Source: Cryptomeria japonica (Eukaryota > Streptophyta > Pinopsida > Cupressales > Cupressaceae). Taken from it: DNA of 64,000 nucleotides. Below, in pieces: positions 10,575 to 23,379 of the stretch. A program made the position numbers and the translations under genes. The stretch covers positions 20,462,260-20,526,259 of the forward strand of contig NC_081409.1 in the NCBI RefSeq assembly GCF_030272615.1, given 5' to 3'. Under the pieces are notes generated by a model, which worked only from the letters and a program-made list of their open reading frames with translations, was not told where the DNA came from and made no database searches. Position 1 is the stretch's first letter, and each line of letters starts with the position of its first letter.

Positions 10575-12740
10575 CTACTTGCAGGGTGGTAGGGAAATCA
10601 TTTTACATGTACCTCACTATCCCTCTTCATTTCTTTAAGAGCCTTTACACCCCAACGGGGTGAATCTTTCCTTGTCTTGTAAGTACTCCCACCAGCCCGC
10701 AAAGTATTTTCTCCTCTATCTACAGCAGGGAACATCTTTGTTAAACAACAATCAAGGAGGAAGACTAAGAGGGAGGAGTGAATCAGTCTTCGTCGGATCT
10801 AGAAAATTAAACTTCAAAACAAGAACTAATAAACTGCAGCAATACTCAGATAACCAAATTAACAATGCAACACACAACACCAAGATTTTTGACATAGAAA
10901 ACCACGATGGGAACCTACCCATAGTAAGATGATACTTTGTAGTAGTATGTGAAAATATTACAATGGGGAATGCACATGCATTCAGGCACACTTCCTAGAG
11001 CTCACTACTCAAAAGATATTTTCTCGAAAGGATGCAACCCTCAGGGAAGTCTCACTGACTTACAATATGATTCAGACTATAATTCAGAAGGAATGAGCTG
11101 CAATGATAGCATCTATAAATGCCTGATGACAGTTCCGATTAAGCTCAATTGTCTGCTCTACAACACCAAGCTCACCTCAACACCTCACTGAATGATATAT
11201 CCTTTTTTGCACATTCATCTCTCTTTGATAATGCAGACACAATATCGACACACAAATTACATAAGCATCTCACCTATATATACAAATCATCAACCTTGAT
11301 AACAAGGTCAGCTAAACCCTCAACCCTCATCTTACAATTACAAAAATTACATTGCACGATACAAAGATTGACCACTGGACCAATATTATGATTTACATTA
11401 CAGAGCATGGACCTAATTCAAATTCCCAAATGATCACATCCACCAAAAATCCTGCTAAGACCAACCGCAACACGCTTATCGCATAACATGAAAATCATCA
11501 CCAATTCATAAAAATCACCAAAACTCACACAATGATCAATACAGATCACCAAAACAAATAGGACATGACTAGGAAACACTAGCAAACACATTAGAATCAT
11601 TTGGAACAGTTGCACCAACACCACTTTTCAAATCTTCATTGATCAACATCTAGAAGCTCAGGAACACAACCAATCAACTACTGTCATGAGGAAAGATAAC
11701 TTGCGGAGAACCTAATCACAAACCATCTGAAATGAAGATTCACAAGATCATCCAAGACAATACCCCAAAGTCTCAGCACAAGATCTGATCATATCGAAAT
11801 ATACTGGATTCTACAAAATAGCGATCAGCAAAACCAAACTATAAAACTGGATCAAAAAATCTTCCCAAACTCACCAGAATAGATCACATGAATATGTTGA
11901 CATCAATGATAACAACATACCCTAGTAGCAACAATGATTAACTAAATCCAACAATCTTCTCCTTTACTTTAGTTGTGTGGGATAAAGGGGGTCACCTCTT
12001 CCTTGTAACCACTTCTAACCCGCACCAAATTTTCATCAATGCCTCTACCCCCAAGGGATAAAGCTATCCTTGCTTTTTTGAATTACCCCACCTTCTCGGA
12101 AAGCATGCTTAGTCTACCTTCTTCTTATTCGCTTTGGTGAGCCACAGGGCCCTTTGATTTAATACTTGTGACACCCCACTAGCCTGCATTGTATTTTCTT
12201 TAGCTTTCTGACTCCTGCGGGGTAAAGATGCCTTAGTCATTCGTTGTATCCCACTATCCCGTTGGAGAACTCTGTCTTCATATTTTCTTGAGCCCATAGG
12301 GAAACCTACTTGTTTCTTTATTAGACTCCCTCCACTTGCCCACAACCATACTTTTATTGGCTTATGATCCATGCGAGACAACTTTACTCTTAGCATCTTG
12401 GTGTACCTCGCTATCCCGCAGAGAAAATTACCTTTTAGATGGTTGTGCATGGGACTTTTACTTGTTACATAGCATATATCCCACCATCCCACGAGATAAA
12501 ATTATATGTGAATGAGGCTTGCGGGGTAACAATTCTTCTTTGTTGACTCACACCCTGTTGTCCCACAACGTGCATCTCCACTTAACAAAGACCTTGCAGG
12601 GTGGGATTTCTTCCTCATTGACACTTATCCCACTACCCCACAACACTTTGGTGGGTGTAAAGTGGACCTTATGGGGTAAGGAAGAAGGGCATAAAACCTA
12701 GACCCTGCCATCCTGCAAGACTTGGATTTCTCTAGGCCAA
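10575..12740. repeat. Degenerate ~75-bp tandem satellite, split by a solo LTR
   Basis: Units open with a motif like ATCCCACTATCCCGC and carry a GCGGGGTAA-like block mid-unit. After the LTR, starts fall at 12173, 12248, 12325, 12405, 12478, 12550, 12627 and 12702, so unit lengths are 72-80 bp. Earlier units are recognisable at about 10611 and 10685 before the LTR and from about 11975 after it. The short ORFs on both strands follow the repeat and are not genes. Paired CCCC and GGGG blocks give each unit short inverted arms. Confidence 0.65.
10739..11953 (-). mobile_element. Solo LTR of the Copia A family
   Basis: On the minus strand it starts TGTTGGATTTAGTTAATC and ends GTTGTTTAACA, 1,215 bp in all. 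It is homologous throughout to the Copia A LTR at 27607-28805. It is flanked by a perfect 5-bp TSD, ATCTT (10734-10738 and 11954-11958). There is no internal region, so it is the product of LTR-LTR recombination. It sits inside the 75-bp satellite. Confidence 0.9.
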
Positions 12741-14860
12741 CACTTAAGCGATCAATTTAGCACGTGAGGATTAAGTGAGGCTAATGAGGCCGTAGGACTT
12801 AGAAAAAATTTAAAACTTTCCCCTCATATGAAAAAGTGATCGGCCCAAAATCAAATACCTAGCACATAGGATCGGTCAAAACACGATAAGAACCCCTTCA
12901 GACGATGATTTAAAAACTTTCAACCTGCCATAACCGGTCAACTATGGATTAGAAAAATAAAGAAGGTTTCTATACTAAGGCACACGAAGCTTAAACCCTT
13001 CCAACCAGTTGAAGAAACCTAACCATAGGGAATCTAGGAGACCAAAAGAGTAGAGATAAAAGAAAAAATTGACACTCATAACAAAGTGTGTAGACCTCAC
13101 CTCTCTCCACATCCCCATCATCCTCATCGTCATCCACATTTGAATCTACATCATTCGTTTCCCCTACAATAGCCAGCCCTCTATAAACCCTACCATCACT
13201 CTTCTTCCACTTGCTCCCGCCCATCATTGGCCCCCTTTCATGATGGATTAATGCGATAATCCGAGTTAGTAGTTAGATTTTAAAATTTTTTGGTTTTCTC
13301 ATATGGTTGCTTCTTTTTTCTCTCCTTTGACTATGTAGTCTTTTTCATCTTCGTCTTGTTAACTGTGTGCCTCCTTTCCTAGACACCTTGCATCTCTTTA
13401 TCTTGTCTTGGGCTGCAAATTAACATCTATTGTGTCCTTTGGCTCTCTCTCAACATGATGATGGATTACAAAGTGTGATCTGAAATGTCGATTCAAAAAT
13501 TTGCACACAATGAAACTAGAAGCAACATTATTTTTAACAATTTTTTATCTTCTAGCTAGTCACCGCGTGTACCTATGGTGGTGTGTTATTCATATTGTGT
13601 ATATGTGACGTGCTTAGGCTAGCTAGATTGTGTAAATGTGTTTCATCCACATGCTAATAACTTTGTGTATATGTGAAACATCGATGAGTTTTTTGCTGTA
13701 TGTACGTATTATTTTTGTGTGAACCAATTATATTATGCATATTTGACACATTCATGAGATATTCAAATTGTGTATATTTGATGTATGCATGAAATTGTCA
13801 CTATGTATGTATATGTGATGTTTGTATTAGCTACTTGCTATGTGGTTTTATGTGTGTTCATAAATCGATGGTGGCTTTAATCTAACGTTTGATTGGTACG
13901 CATTTTCTATCATAACTTTGTGTGTGGATTGAATTGGAAGCATAAGATCAATTAATGGTTCTGATTTAAAACTAAGATCAAATATCTCATATCTAAGAGG
14001 ATAAAGTTTCTATATTTTAAGTGTACAAACTATGGATCCCTTGATCTCTGAAAGGGGATACGTAGGAAAGACCATCACAAATGAATGCTCAAGGTATAGG
14101 TTTGGATCTAAGGAATACCTTAAAATATTGAGATCTTACCATATTTAGTTCAAGAAAATAGATTGTGGCATAAGGTTGTTACCATTGCTATGGTTGATAA
14201 GGTTACAAAGCTAACACTCTAAATTAGATAAAAGTTGTCTGATCAATTAATTTGGTATTTAATGTGTACTAATACAACAAGAAATGGTCATAACTAGAAT
14301 AATAATAACAAATTCATGAAAAATAATATTATTTAATTTTTTCACATACTTCAATGACAAAATATGCTAACAAAAAATAGATCAAAAGATAACTTATGAA
14401 CTAAGTTACCCAACATTTTTAGATTAGATATTTACATAAAAGAATGACAACATGTAAAGTTAATTTAACTTACCCAACATTATTAGATTAGACATATCAT
14501 TTTATTAGAAACATGTGAAATATTATAATTGATTGGACTTTACTATTAAGAGCCATTTGGAAGGGCATCCATCCTTGAAAAAGCCCTTTCCTTTCCTTTT
14601 CTAATCATCTCTGGATGCAACATGAACCTATTAAGCAAAATATTTAGAGTTGTTTGCAGTAGCGAGGATAGATATTCCTTGTAGAAATAAGTAAAAAGTT
14701 TAGACTTATTTTATAAATGATAATATAGACATTTATTTATTACAATTCATATAAAATGATATTCAAAATTCATTTTTAGATAACTTAGAATGTTCAATGA
14801 GAACTCTGTGCATAGACACTTTTAGTCCACAGCCATCATTGTGATACTAGGATAGGATAA
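12741..14860. other. Non-coding, no gene recognised
   Basis: The sequence is A/T-rich. A short minus-strand frame at 12991-13227 (acidic, DDDEDDGD) has no recognisable domain. Between about 13560 and 13830 the phrase TTGTGTATATGTGA and variants recur irregularly, the residue of a simple repeat. Nothing else is evident on either strand. Confidence 0.3.
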
Positions 14861-15226
14861 ACTAGTAAAAGGAACATGCATAAATAAGATTAAAAAAACA
14901 ACAAACTAGCTAGTGAGAATGTGATAAGCCCTGCAAAACTGTGGGATTCCAATCATCCTGTTGGATGAAGTTCAGCTACAGCAATCCTCCATATCTATAC
15001 CCATCATAATAACGTGTAGTTGCTTGAGATATGTCAAGTAGACTTTAATCATGCACCCAATTCAATAATATAGGACACAAGATAACTCCTTAAAGTCACA
15101 TATAACAATAAAGTCATCTAAACAATGAAAGCAACACCAGTGAGAAGCAGAGAGATCCCGATCATCGAATATTATGTTTTGAACTTTAAGGCTATGATAA
15201 CAGACACTCAAGATATTTCAGTGACA

Positions 15227-17469
15227 TCACCTCCAAGTTGAACTCTGTCTAGGATCTGCTAGTGCTGGTCGATTGATTTGCTGTGAGCCTTCCATGTATT
15301 GGGGATTCTCATAATATTGGGTGTATGCATTTTCAGGCACAAAAACAGGTTGGGTATTTTGTGTTCCAGACTGTGATTGTGTCATAGAAACATCTTGATT
15401 CTCATGCATCCAAGCAGCTGAATTCTTAACAGCAGATGCAATTGTATAGTAGATAATGTCCAGTACTACAGTCACCAAAGACAACACTGCTCCTCCTGCA
15501 AACACCCCAGTCTTTACCACATAACAATAGGTAGAGAAAAAGGCCTCATCTTCATTGTGCTGGTCATTTAGAGCAGCTCCAGCCAGAAGGACACTGAATG
15601 AAATTATGAATGTAACCCTGTACACAGATATCTCAACAGTCATACAATCTTGAAAATCAAATTCTATTATCGCATGTTCTCATGCGGCTGTTTAAGTGCA
15701 ATTTCTGTTTAAAATTAAGCGGCCAGAGTGTTCACATGCAATTTTTTAATTAAGAGTAAAGGATAAATTGGAATCTTTTCCTATTTAAGTGGGGCAGCGG
15801 CTGCTTAAAACTTAAAAATAAGCTTTGAAAAAAAGGGGGGGCTGGAAATAAGCAGCAACTGCTTATTGAGAAGATTGACATGTGGCTCTCCAAAACAATT
15901 TCCCTCTTTTTATTTGTTTTCAATTAGCAGCAAAATTTTACATTCATGGGGCCACCAGCTTCACAAATTAATGCTAAAAAAATTGAGCAGCGGCTGCTAG
16001 CCAAAATAAGCTAAGCAGCCGCATGGGGACCTGTCCTTAAAATGTGAATCCAAAAGCAAGAAGCTAAAATAACCTAAGAGGACTTAAAGTGTTTAACTTT
16101 AAATAATCATTCTTCTCAATTATAATGAGGGGAAAAAATGAAAATCCGAAACATGATTAAGGATGTTGGATGTGAGTTTTTTTCATAATATGTTGATTAA
16201 GTGATAATGTTGTTGTTATGACCACCAAAGTTCAAACCCTCACTGGACTGCAAGACTTGTACCCTAAATTAGAAGGGGCAATCTAAGCCAGTGCAATAAA
16301 GCACTGAAGTCACAGTAAGTGGTAACAAAAAATGGAAATAGTTATCAGCAAAATCCAATTGAGGAAGGACCTGACGATTAGGCCCAACATCATAGTCATG
16401 AAAAATATGATTCAAGAATATAGGAGTTGGCCAACGGTCTTTGCAGAGACATAAATACACTTAAAAGATAAAAGATATGGCTCAAACTTATAGGAGATGC
16501 ACAACAGAGTACTTTATAACTTTGAAAAAAGTTGAACAGAAAGTACATTTACACACCAGGAAAGAATGAGGCATATGATGGCAATGCTAGTGTTCAAGGG
16601 TGCCTGATAATGAACATGCCTTCCACAACAGAGACAACCAGCTGCAACATTTGTAACCAACTGAGCCATCATTAGAGCCAATGCTGCAACCACCCCCATT
16701 GCAAAGGCAGGACTCCTTGGATATGTGCATCTCCCACTTTCATTCAGTCTCACTTCATCAGCCTGTGAATCAGCCTTAACAGTTATTTTTTTAAAAACTC
16801 ATTGCAAATCCTCACCAATCCTAACCTAGCAGTTGTTTTCCTCAGTTTCATCAGAATTCCTGATCATCAAATTAACAGTTATGTCTTGTTGATCTCACAC
16901 AAATTCTTCATACATTCTCTTGCAAATACTGAATGTGCAGTGAAACACCATACAAGTGAAACATTATCTACCAGATTAAGGGATTCATTATGATGAGGGT
17001 TTGTAATTATCGACCGAAAATATGGGATTCATCATGATCATGATAAGGGTTTGTAATTCTAGCCATTTTCTCTTCTCTGATTCTTTATCTTTTCCATAAT
17101 AGATCATGGAGTGTGATAACAACACAATTGAATCCAGAAATAACAGCAAACAACTGACACATGACCCACAAGAATCCGGAATTCCCATGAATTCTAAAGT
17201 GTAACAAATCCATCAGCCCAAACAAACTGAAATTGCAGAACCGTTGCATTAGGTTTTCCAAAGAATGAAATTAGTCTAATGCTTTCAATTTTCCAGATAC
17301 AAAACAATCTCAGAAACTAACAAAAGACAATGGATATGAGAACTGACAAAGATATGCTTGTAGGAGTGCTTACCTTGTTATGCTTTGCTTCAGCTGCAAT
17401 GCCTAATACAAAAGCTATCATACCCAAAACACCCACTAGAATGCAAATCCATGCCACTGATTTCTTCAT
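15227..17469 (-). CDS. DUF1218 family membrane protein, three exons, 230 aa
   Basis: Exons on the minus strand are 17469-17374, 16762-16557 and 15617-15227, with GT-AG introns of 611 and 939 bp; total coding length is 693 nt. Exon 1 opens MKKSVAWICILVGVLGMIAF, a signal-anchor-like hydrophobic start. Exon 2 has CTYPRSPAFAMGVVAALAL and AAGCLCC, with two more hydrophobic segments. Exon 3 supplies the fourth segment and a polar Gln/Asn/Tyr-rich tail. The PRSPA block, conserved Cys residues and four membrane segments are diagnostic of plant DUF1218 (PF06749). Characterised members (MWL1/MWL2) affect lignin in secondary walls; that role for this copy is inference. The exon 2 acceptor is ambiguous: 16774 would add four residues in frame. 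It has no defects and is the only intact host gene I can support here. Confidence 0.88.
15681..16025. mobile_element. MITE-like inverted-repeat insert in intron 2 of the DUF1218 gene
   Basis: The 345-bp segment is bounded by CATGCGGCTG and its exact complement CAGCCGCATG. Similarity extends about four more bases inward with one mismatch. It carries internal AGCAGCGGCTGCT-like palindromes. It has no coding capacity. I could not define a clear TSD, so the superfamily is undetermined. Confidence 0.5.
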
Positions 17470-18560
17470 CTTTGGCTAAAACTCTGCAATTTGAGCTCTA
17501 CTTTAGAGTACACTGTGAAGAAAGTTTTGACAATTCTATGAATGAGGGATGTTACCTCAAGTTAACTAGGATTTCTCTGGCTGCATATTACCTGTTCATC
17601 TCTTTTTAGCATGTACATGTTCAGTATCTTACGTATTTCCATAAGCTTTCATATCACAAACTTTCTAACTGAATTCTGTACCACAAACTTTCCAAAATAC
17701 AAACAGAAGAAACTCTATATGCTATTCCCCATTGAATTGGAAAGCCATAGTTATGTGTGACTTGATTATGATGGCCACTGAACAAATGCTTTAGAGTCCA
17801 CTTAGAAGAGTGGTGATTGGGAAAAAGTATGTGGTTTTAAATGCACATTAAAAGATTGCAAACAGAACATATCAGTACAAGTTTGTAGTAAAGAACTTGC
17901 ATAAAGTTTTGAATACCCAAAAGTTATTCATTAATATATGGGGCCTCTCCTGCATGCCCATTTGATTGCTGTTGATGGAGATATGACTTGGTGACAACTT
18001 AGCAAGGAAATGCCATGATGGGTATTTTGAGTTTAATTACTTTAGCTTATTGTTAAACAAGTTTAGGCAGATCAGATATTTCTTACCTTGAGTAAAGGCC
18101 TTAAAAAAGCTATGGAAGTTACAAATGACTGCAGATGCTTTTGGAAAGGTGGTTGAATTTTTAACAAACCAAAGCACAGTACAAAATGAAAATAATATAA
18201 TGGCAACCAGCTAAGAGAGATTAGCTACTGTCATTTGTCCTCCTAAAAGGATACTTTCATGATAAAGCCTGTCTTCATATAAACAGTGAACACATGGAGT
18301 TATATTATCTTAATTTGTTATTTGTGGTGTTACTACTCGGATATGTTGCAAACCATCTTGCAAACTCTTTTACTTCAGAGACTAACAATTAGGCCCAAGA
18401 AAAGTAGCTAAACGATATTGGTCTAGAGGAGATCTATATATTTAAAATAGAGGAGATCTATAGAGGAGATCTATATATTTAAAATGGATGTTAGATGGTA
18501 TTTATTTATCAAATAATTTTGATTTTTTTTAATTGCATTAATATGAGATCAATACAAGTT
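17470..18560. promoter_or_regulatory. Upstream flank of the DUF1218 gene, no defined element
   Basis: The minus-strand promoter should lie just above 17469. TATA-like minus-strand sequences exist near 17716 and 17931, but neither is distinctive and the transcription start cannot be placed. A short local duplication of GAGGAGATCTATATATTTAAAAT is present at about 18425-18485. There is no other gene in this stretch. Confidence 0.25.
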
Positions 18561-18589
18561 TCTTAGTAGCAAACATACTATAAATCATT

Positions 18590-18745
18590 TATAGAAGATC
18601 AAGAGTCACTATTTAGAAATGTACTTTTATTTTAAAACCACCTCTATATTAGAAACCAACTATGGAAGACCAAGAATCTCTATTTATAAATCCATTTTTA
18701 TTTTAAAACCACCTCCATATTAGAAATCAACTACGGAAGACCAAG
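18590..18745. repeat. Tandem duplication, about 75 bp
   Basis: Two copies of a unit containing TTTTATTTTAAAACCACCTC and GGAAGACCAAGA lie head to tail, with some substitutions. They abut the SINE-like dimer and share its GGAAGACCAAGAGTC segment. Confidence 0.5.
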
Positions 18746-18980
18746 AGTCACAAATTAGAATTCCGCTCCAGATGTCCCTATGAGAAATCGATCTTGGGTT
18801 TCCATAATGAAAAATCAATATTTTAATCAATTAAGCTCAACACCTTGCACAATAACTATGGAAGATTAAGAGTCACAAATTAGAATTCCACTTCAGTTGT
18901 CCCTATAGGGAATTGAACTTGGGTCTTTATAATGAAAATCTAATATTTTAACGAATTAAGCTCAATGCCTAGCACAATAA
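18729..18980 (-). repeat. Possible tRNA-derived SINE, head-to-tail dimer
   Basis: Two ~125-bp units (about 18729-18854 and 18855-18980). Read on the minus strand, each has an A-box-like TTGAGCTTAATT and, about 33 nt on, a B-box-like segment. In the right unit the latter is AAGTTCAATTCCC, close to GGTTCGANTCC. The left unit is more decayed (AAGATCGATTTCT). Spacing and order match a tRNA-derived Pol III promoter. The tRNA fold itself is not preserved, so these are not tRNA genes. There is no clear tail or TSD. Confidence 0.45.
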
Positions 18981-19513
18981 TGCTAGTTTTTAGAAAACTA
19001 AATATATTTTATTGATGTTTTTAGTAATTATTAGAGATTAAAATATATATATAATGATTTGAAAGTCTACATTGAAATTACTTTCATTTAAGAAAAGGGT
19101 TTCTATTAAAATTAATATATTTAAATAATTTTTTTAAAACAAATAGATGATGAGAATAAAGGTGTTTTATTAAAAAAGTAAACAAACTTAAAATATAGTA
19201 GTAGTAAGCTTTAAGATTTATTATATGTATTTTTTGATGAATATTAGTCATGTCATTAATAAAGATAAAGTACACTACTCACAAAAAAGATGTAAGGGAA
19301 TACGAGATCACCCTTCAAGAGTCAAATAGGCAAAGCCCAGATAGCCAAAAAATACATTAAACATAGGCCAAGCCTAGAGAGCAGAAAACACAAATAACAA
19401 CCACTAAGTGGCTAAAACAGTGGTCGAGGGAGGCGGATCTCTATCATCTTTAGGACCTCATACATTAGTGGGGTTAGGGTTATAGTTTGGGAGGGACCAT
19501 TGTTCTTCAATAG
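18981..19513. other. A/T-rich flank, possible old retroelement fragment
   Basis: 19000-19280 is very A/T-rich with no gene. From about 19290 there is a change to sequence with AAGCCCAGATAGCC and GGCCAAGCCTAGAGAGC phrases, into which element E inserted. The continuation resumes at 26176 after E. The type of the interrupted sequence is not identified. Confidence 0.3.
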
Positions 19514-20126
19514 TGTAACAGAGGAAATTTTCTACCTCAAGGATGATGAATCCTAGAGAACAATTCCACCCTCTGATACTTCACTCCAACTAGCGCTAAG
19601 GTGAGCTAGCGGATGCAATTAATAAATTGAAACAATTAACTGCAATTTGAGGTTCTCAAATGACTCTACCCAACCTCTGTCCCGAGGACGAGCACACAGA
19701 TCTGGGACACCAACGCGACGCATTGTCGTCCTGTACGAACGAGGTACAAAAGTCGTAGAGATAGTTCAAGATGCAATTATAATTTGATAAAAACATAGAA
19801 AATGATAAAACTAGACTAACAGATGCAGACTACGAAATAATAATTAAAGTAAAGTGGAATGAATGAGATGAGAGAGACTCACAATCGGTCCACAATTGGA
19901 GCCTCCCACAAAAGCATATACTCTTCCACGAACATCTACCTGCACACAAGCAAGAGAGAAAATGTTGGGGGTTGTGTTTTGAAGCCTGTCTAAGTCAGAT
20001 CCCTATTTTGGTGTTTCCACCTCCATGGACAACCCAAATAAAAGCCACAGGGAAAATAAATGATAAAGGGAACTGGAAAATAATGCAAGACAAGGAACGA
20101 TAATATGTAAATCAAAAGGAGGAAAG

Positions 20127-21478
20127 TGTTAGCAACAACCAAGAAGGAAAACTGAGGGGGTGGGGGGTGGGGAGGGTTAAATCAGTTTTCACCGGATTAT
20201 AAATTTTAAGCCCAATCTCAGATCTAAACAACTGCAACAAGAATAAAGATAAACACAATAGCACCAACACACATAACACCAAGATTTTGATGTGGAAAAC
20301 TCAGTTGGGAACCTACCCACAATAAGATGACACTCTGCAGTAGTATGTACAAATATTACAATGGGGAATGCACATGCATTCAAGCACACTACCTAGAGCT
20401 CACTGCTCAAAATAAGATGACCCATAAGGCTACAACCCTTAGGGAAGGTTCACTACCTTATAATAAGTTCAGATTACAATCTGGATTACATGAATTGCGA
20501 ATATAGCATCTCCTTATGCCTGATGATAGTTTTGATTAAGCACATTTGTCTGCCCAACAATAATCTCTGCTCAATACACCACACCAAAAGATAAATTACC
20601 TTATGCACCACATACACCACTCTCTGATAATTCAGACACAACATCGACACCTAAATTTCATGACTATACCACCTATATATACAATTCATCAACCTTGACT
20701 ACAAGGTCGGCCAAACCCTCAAACCTCAATTACAAAATTACATCACATGATACATATGTGAACCACCAGACCAATATAATGATATACATGAAATAACATG
20801 GACCTAAATCAAATCTGCAAACATGCATCACCACTAAAAATCTTGCCAAGATCAATTGCAACATGCTACACCACCAAGAATACCGCATAACATGAAGAAT
20901 ATCACCGAATCAACAAAATCACCAAGAACACGCATAAGAATCAATGCGGACCACCAAGACAAATAGGAAATGATCAGGAATCACCCAGAGGAACATTAGA
21001 ACCATCTGCAATAGCTACACCAACACCATTTATGCAAATCTTCATCGATCAACACGCTACCTCACAGGAACACTCGACAACAACAATTCGGACTAGAAAG
21101 ATAACTTGTGGAGCGCCAAATCATGAACCATCTAAACTAAAGATACACATGAACATCAAAAACATTTTCCCAAAACCATAGCCAAATATATGATCATACC
21201 GGAGCTCACTGGATCAAACACCAAACTCTATCAACCACTGCACAGAAAAACTAAACTATAAACCGGATCAAATAATATGATCAAGCAATCTCCTGGATCA
21301 CTAAAACCAATAAGGAATGAAGTAGAGATACTGGAGATACTTCATTACTAAACCACAAATCCTCAATCCAACAAAATCAATTCTATGCAATCATCAGAAC
21401 ACCAAACAGATCTCTGCAACACAAGAATATGTTAACATCAATGACAACAGCATATCCTAGCTGCAACAATATCCAACA
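20127..21478 (-). mobile_element. Solo LTR (Copia A family) nested in the left LTR of E
   Basis: On the minus strand it starts TGTTGGATATTGTTGCAGC and ends GTTGCTAACA, 1,352 bp. It is homologous to the LTR at 27607-28805 and the solo LTR at 10739-11953. Flanks are GAAAG and AAAAG, a TSD with one change. The right LTR of E preserves the empty site (around 25650-25670), which confirms the boundaries. Confidence 0.87.
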
Positions 21479-22531
21479 AAAAGGATGAGTAACTCTCCTT
21501 TTTAAGATGCTTGTGAAAATGATGTCATGAGCTCTTTGTAGAGCTACAACAATGATAGTCTTCACAAGATAAATTGTGAATGTTGTCCAAAGAGATTGCC
21601 AAGAGCTTCAACCTGTAAGAAAAATCAATTTTGCCCAAAAGAAATCCCCCGAAATGCCTTCAAATGTGATAGATAAAGGCTCTGGAAGAAAACCTAATGT
21701 CTGTGATCGCATGCAAGGGCGTTACGATTCCTCCTAAGCACATGCATAATGCTCAAATGGTCACCTACGGACTATCAAATTCGTGAGATGTTAGCGTGTC
21801 ATGTGGATGTCTCCACGTCGTTCTAGATTCTCGAAGGTGACGGGTCGACAAAGTTGGTAAAAATATAGTTTTAAGATGACAAGGCGATCTCGATGGACAA
21901 AAGGACAAAGATGGCGACACATGACGTCCAATGATGTGATTAAAGATGTCATTTATTGCATTGAGTTGCATAGGGCATGATTTTTTATATTAAATTTTGC
22001 CCCCTCTTTAGCAAGCATTTCTTTGCTGAGAGGTGCGAAGATAAAGTAGAGGAAGATAGAGAGTCATGATAGGGAGGTAGATTTCCACTGATCAGATGAG
22101 GTTGCCCCCAATGAGATGCAAATGAGATTTGGAATAGATATTGCTAACTGATACATTGCAAACATGCTAGCTACAGTCTAGCATATTGGATGGTAAGATA
22201 AAGGATAGATTTAAAATTGGTAAGATAGTGTAATAGAAATGAGCCTCGCTTTGGAGGAAAGCCCCTAGTTACGAAAAAGATACAAGATAAGCGGTCGTCG
22301 TGATATGAGATGTGTCGGTATGGATAGAAAAGTGCATATTTCTAGATAGTGATACGATAAGGTGAGATGTATGCCAGTATGGATGACCATACGAGACGAC
22401 AATGGGATAGATAGATTTTGCCAGCATGGGTAGCAATATGCTAGATAGTCATGTGATTGGGCGATCAAAGATAGATTTGGTAAGTAGTAGATTAGCCCTT
22501 ACCAAGGCAAACAAAATAGATAGATCAAATG

Positions 22532-22655
22532 ATTTTGCCCCCATCTAGACGAGAAAGATAAAGAAAAAGATCAAGTGGTTTGGCCCCCACCTAGGAAAAC
22601 ATGGAAAAGAAAAAGATTAAGTGGTTTGGTCCCCACCTAGGCAAACATGGAAAAG
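22532..22655. repeat. 46-bp tandem repeat inside E
   Basis: Two full units and a partial third start at 22532, 22578 and 22624, each with TTTTGCCCCCATCTAG or GTTTGGYCCCCACCTAGG at the head. It is near the 3' end of E on its own strand, just inside the polypurine tract side. Confidence 0.6.
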
Positions 22656-23379
22656 TGATCAACAAGAAATGCTAATGCAAAAGACTAAATGACAAAAGTA
22701 GATTATGTGGAAATGAAAATATGATGGCCCTCCCTTAGAATGATATGCATGAAGGCATGTCAATCTAAGGAGAAGAGAAGTTGTGGCATGTCAACATAGC
22801 GAGATGTTTCCATGGAATGCCACCATCAGCATGTGACACAAAGATGTCCACAACATCATAAACGAAAGGCAAGAGGACACGGGGATCCAATAGTTTGGCA
22901 TCAGAACAAATGATAGTGAGAAGAAATATGCAATACAACTGTGAGATGGGTATATTGTCATAGCGCCAAAGTTCTCGAATTTGAGGAAGAGCACATAAAG
23001 ACAAAGATAAAATAAAAGTTTGTGTCAACATGAAAGAAGGCCAAATATGCCCCCAACATTTGCATCGTTCCCAAATAGCGAAAGAGCAAGATACGCCAGA
23101 TAGAAGAAATAGAGAGACAAATAGAAGAAGATGTACGACATAAAATCTCTCATATATGAGCACCTATGAAGTAGCTCAGATCCTCCAGGAGAGCACAATA
23201 GATAAAGATAGTCAACCTCGTGTATCCAAGTACTTATGCAGTAGTTTAGGTCCTCTGGGAGGGAACAAATAGATAAAGCAAGCACAGGGGAACACAAGCA
23301 AGTGCACACATAAAATGATGGAGAATAAAAAGTTAAATACTTTAAGGGTCATCCCTCAGGAGATCATCGTCCTCCCAAT

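Noticed and set aside
10340..11391. Several plus-strand ORFs around the C-rich run and the solo LTR
   Set aside because: They lie inside an LTR, a satellite and a solo LTR in reverse orientation; hydrophobic composition comes from T-rich sequence.
12109..12492. 127-codon minus-strand ORF
   Set aside because: It spans five satellite units and shows the ~25-residue periodicity expected from a 75-bp repeat; it is not a gene.
12991..13227. Small acidic minus-strand ORF (MMGGSKWKKSDGR...)
   Set aside because: It could be a first exon, but no second exon, domain or supporting signal was found.
18729..18980. Genuine tRNA genes
   Set aside because: Acceptor and anticodon stems do not pair and only promoter-box similarity remains.
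22765..23309. Hydrophobic minus-strand ORFs in element E, possibly membrane proteins
   Set aside because: They overlap in different frames with no conserved motif and lie in the non-coding 3' part of E.
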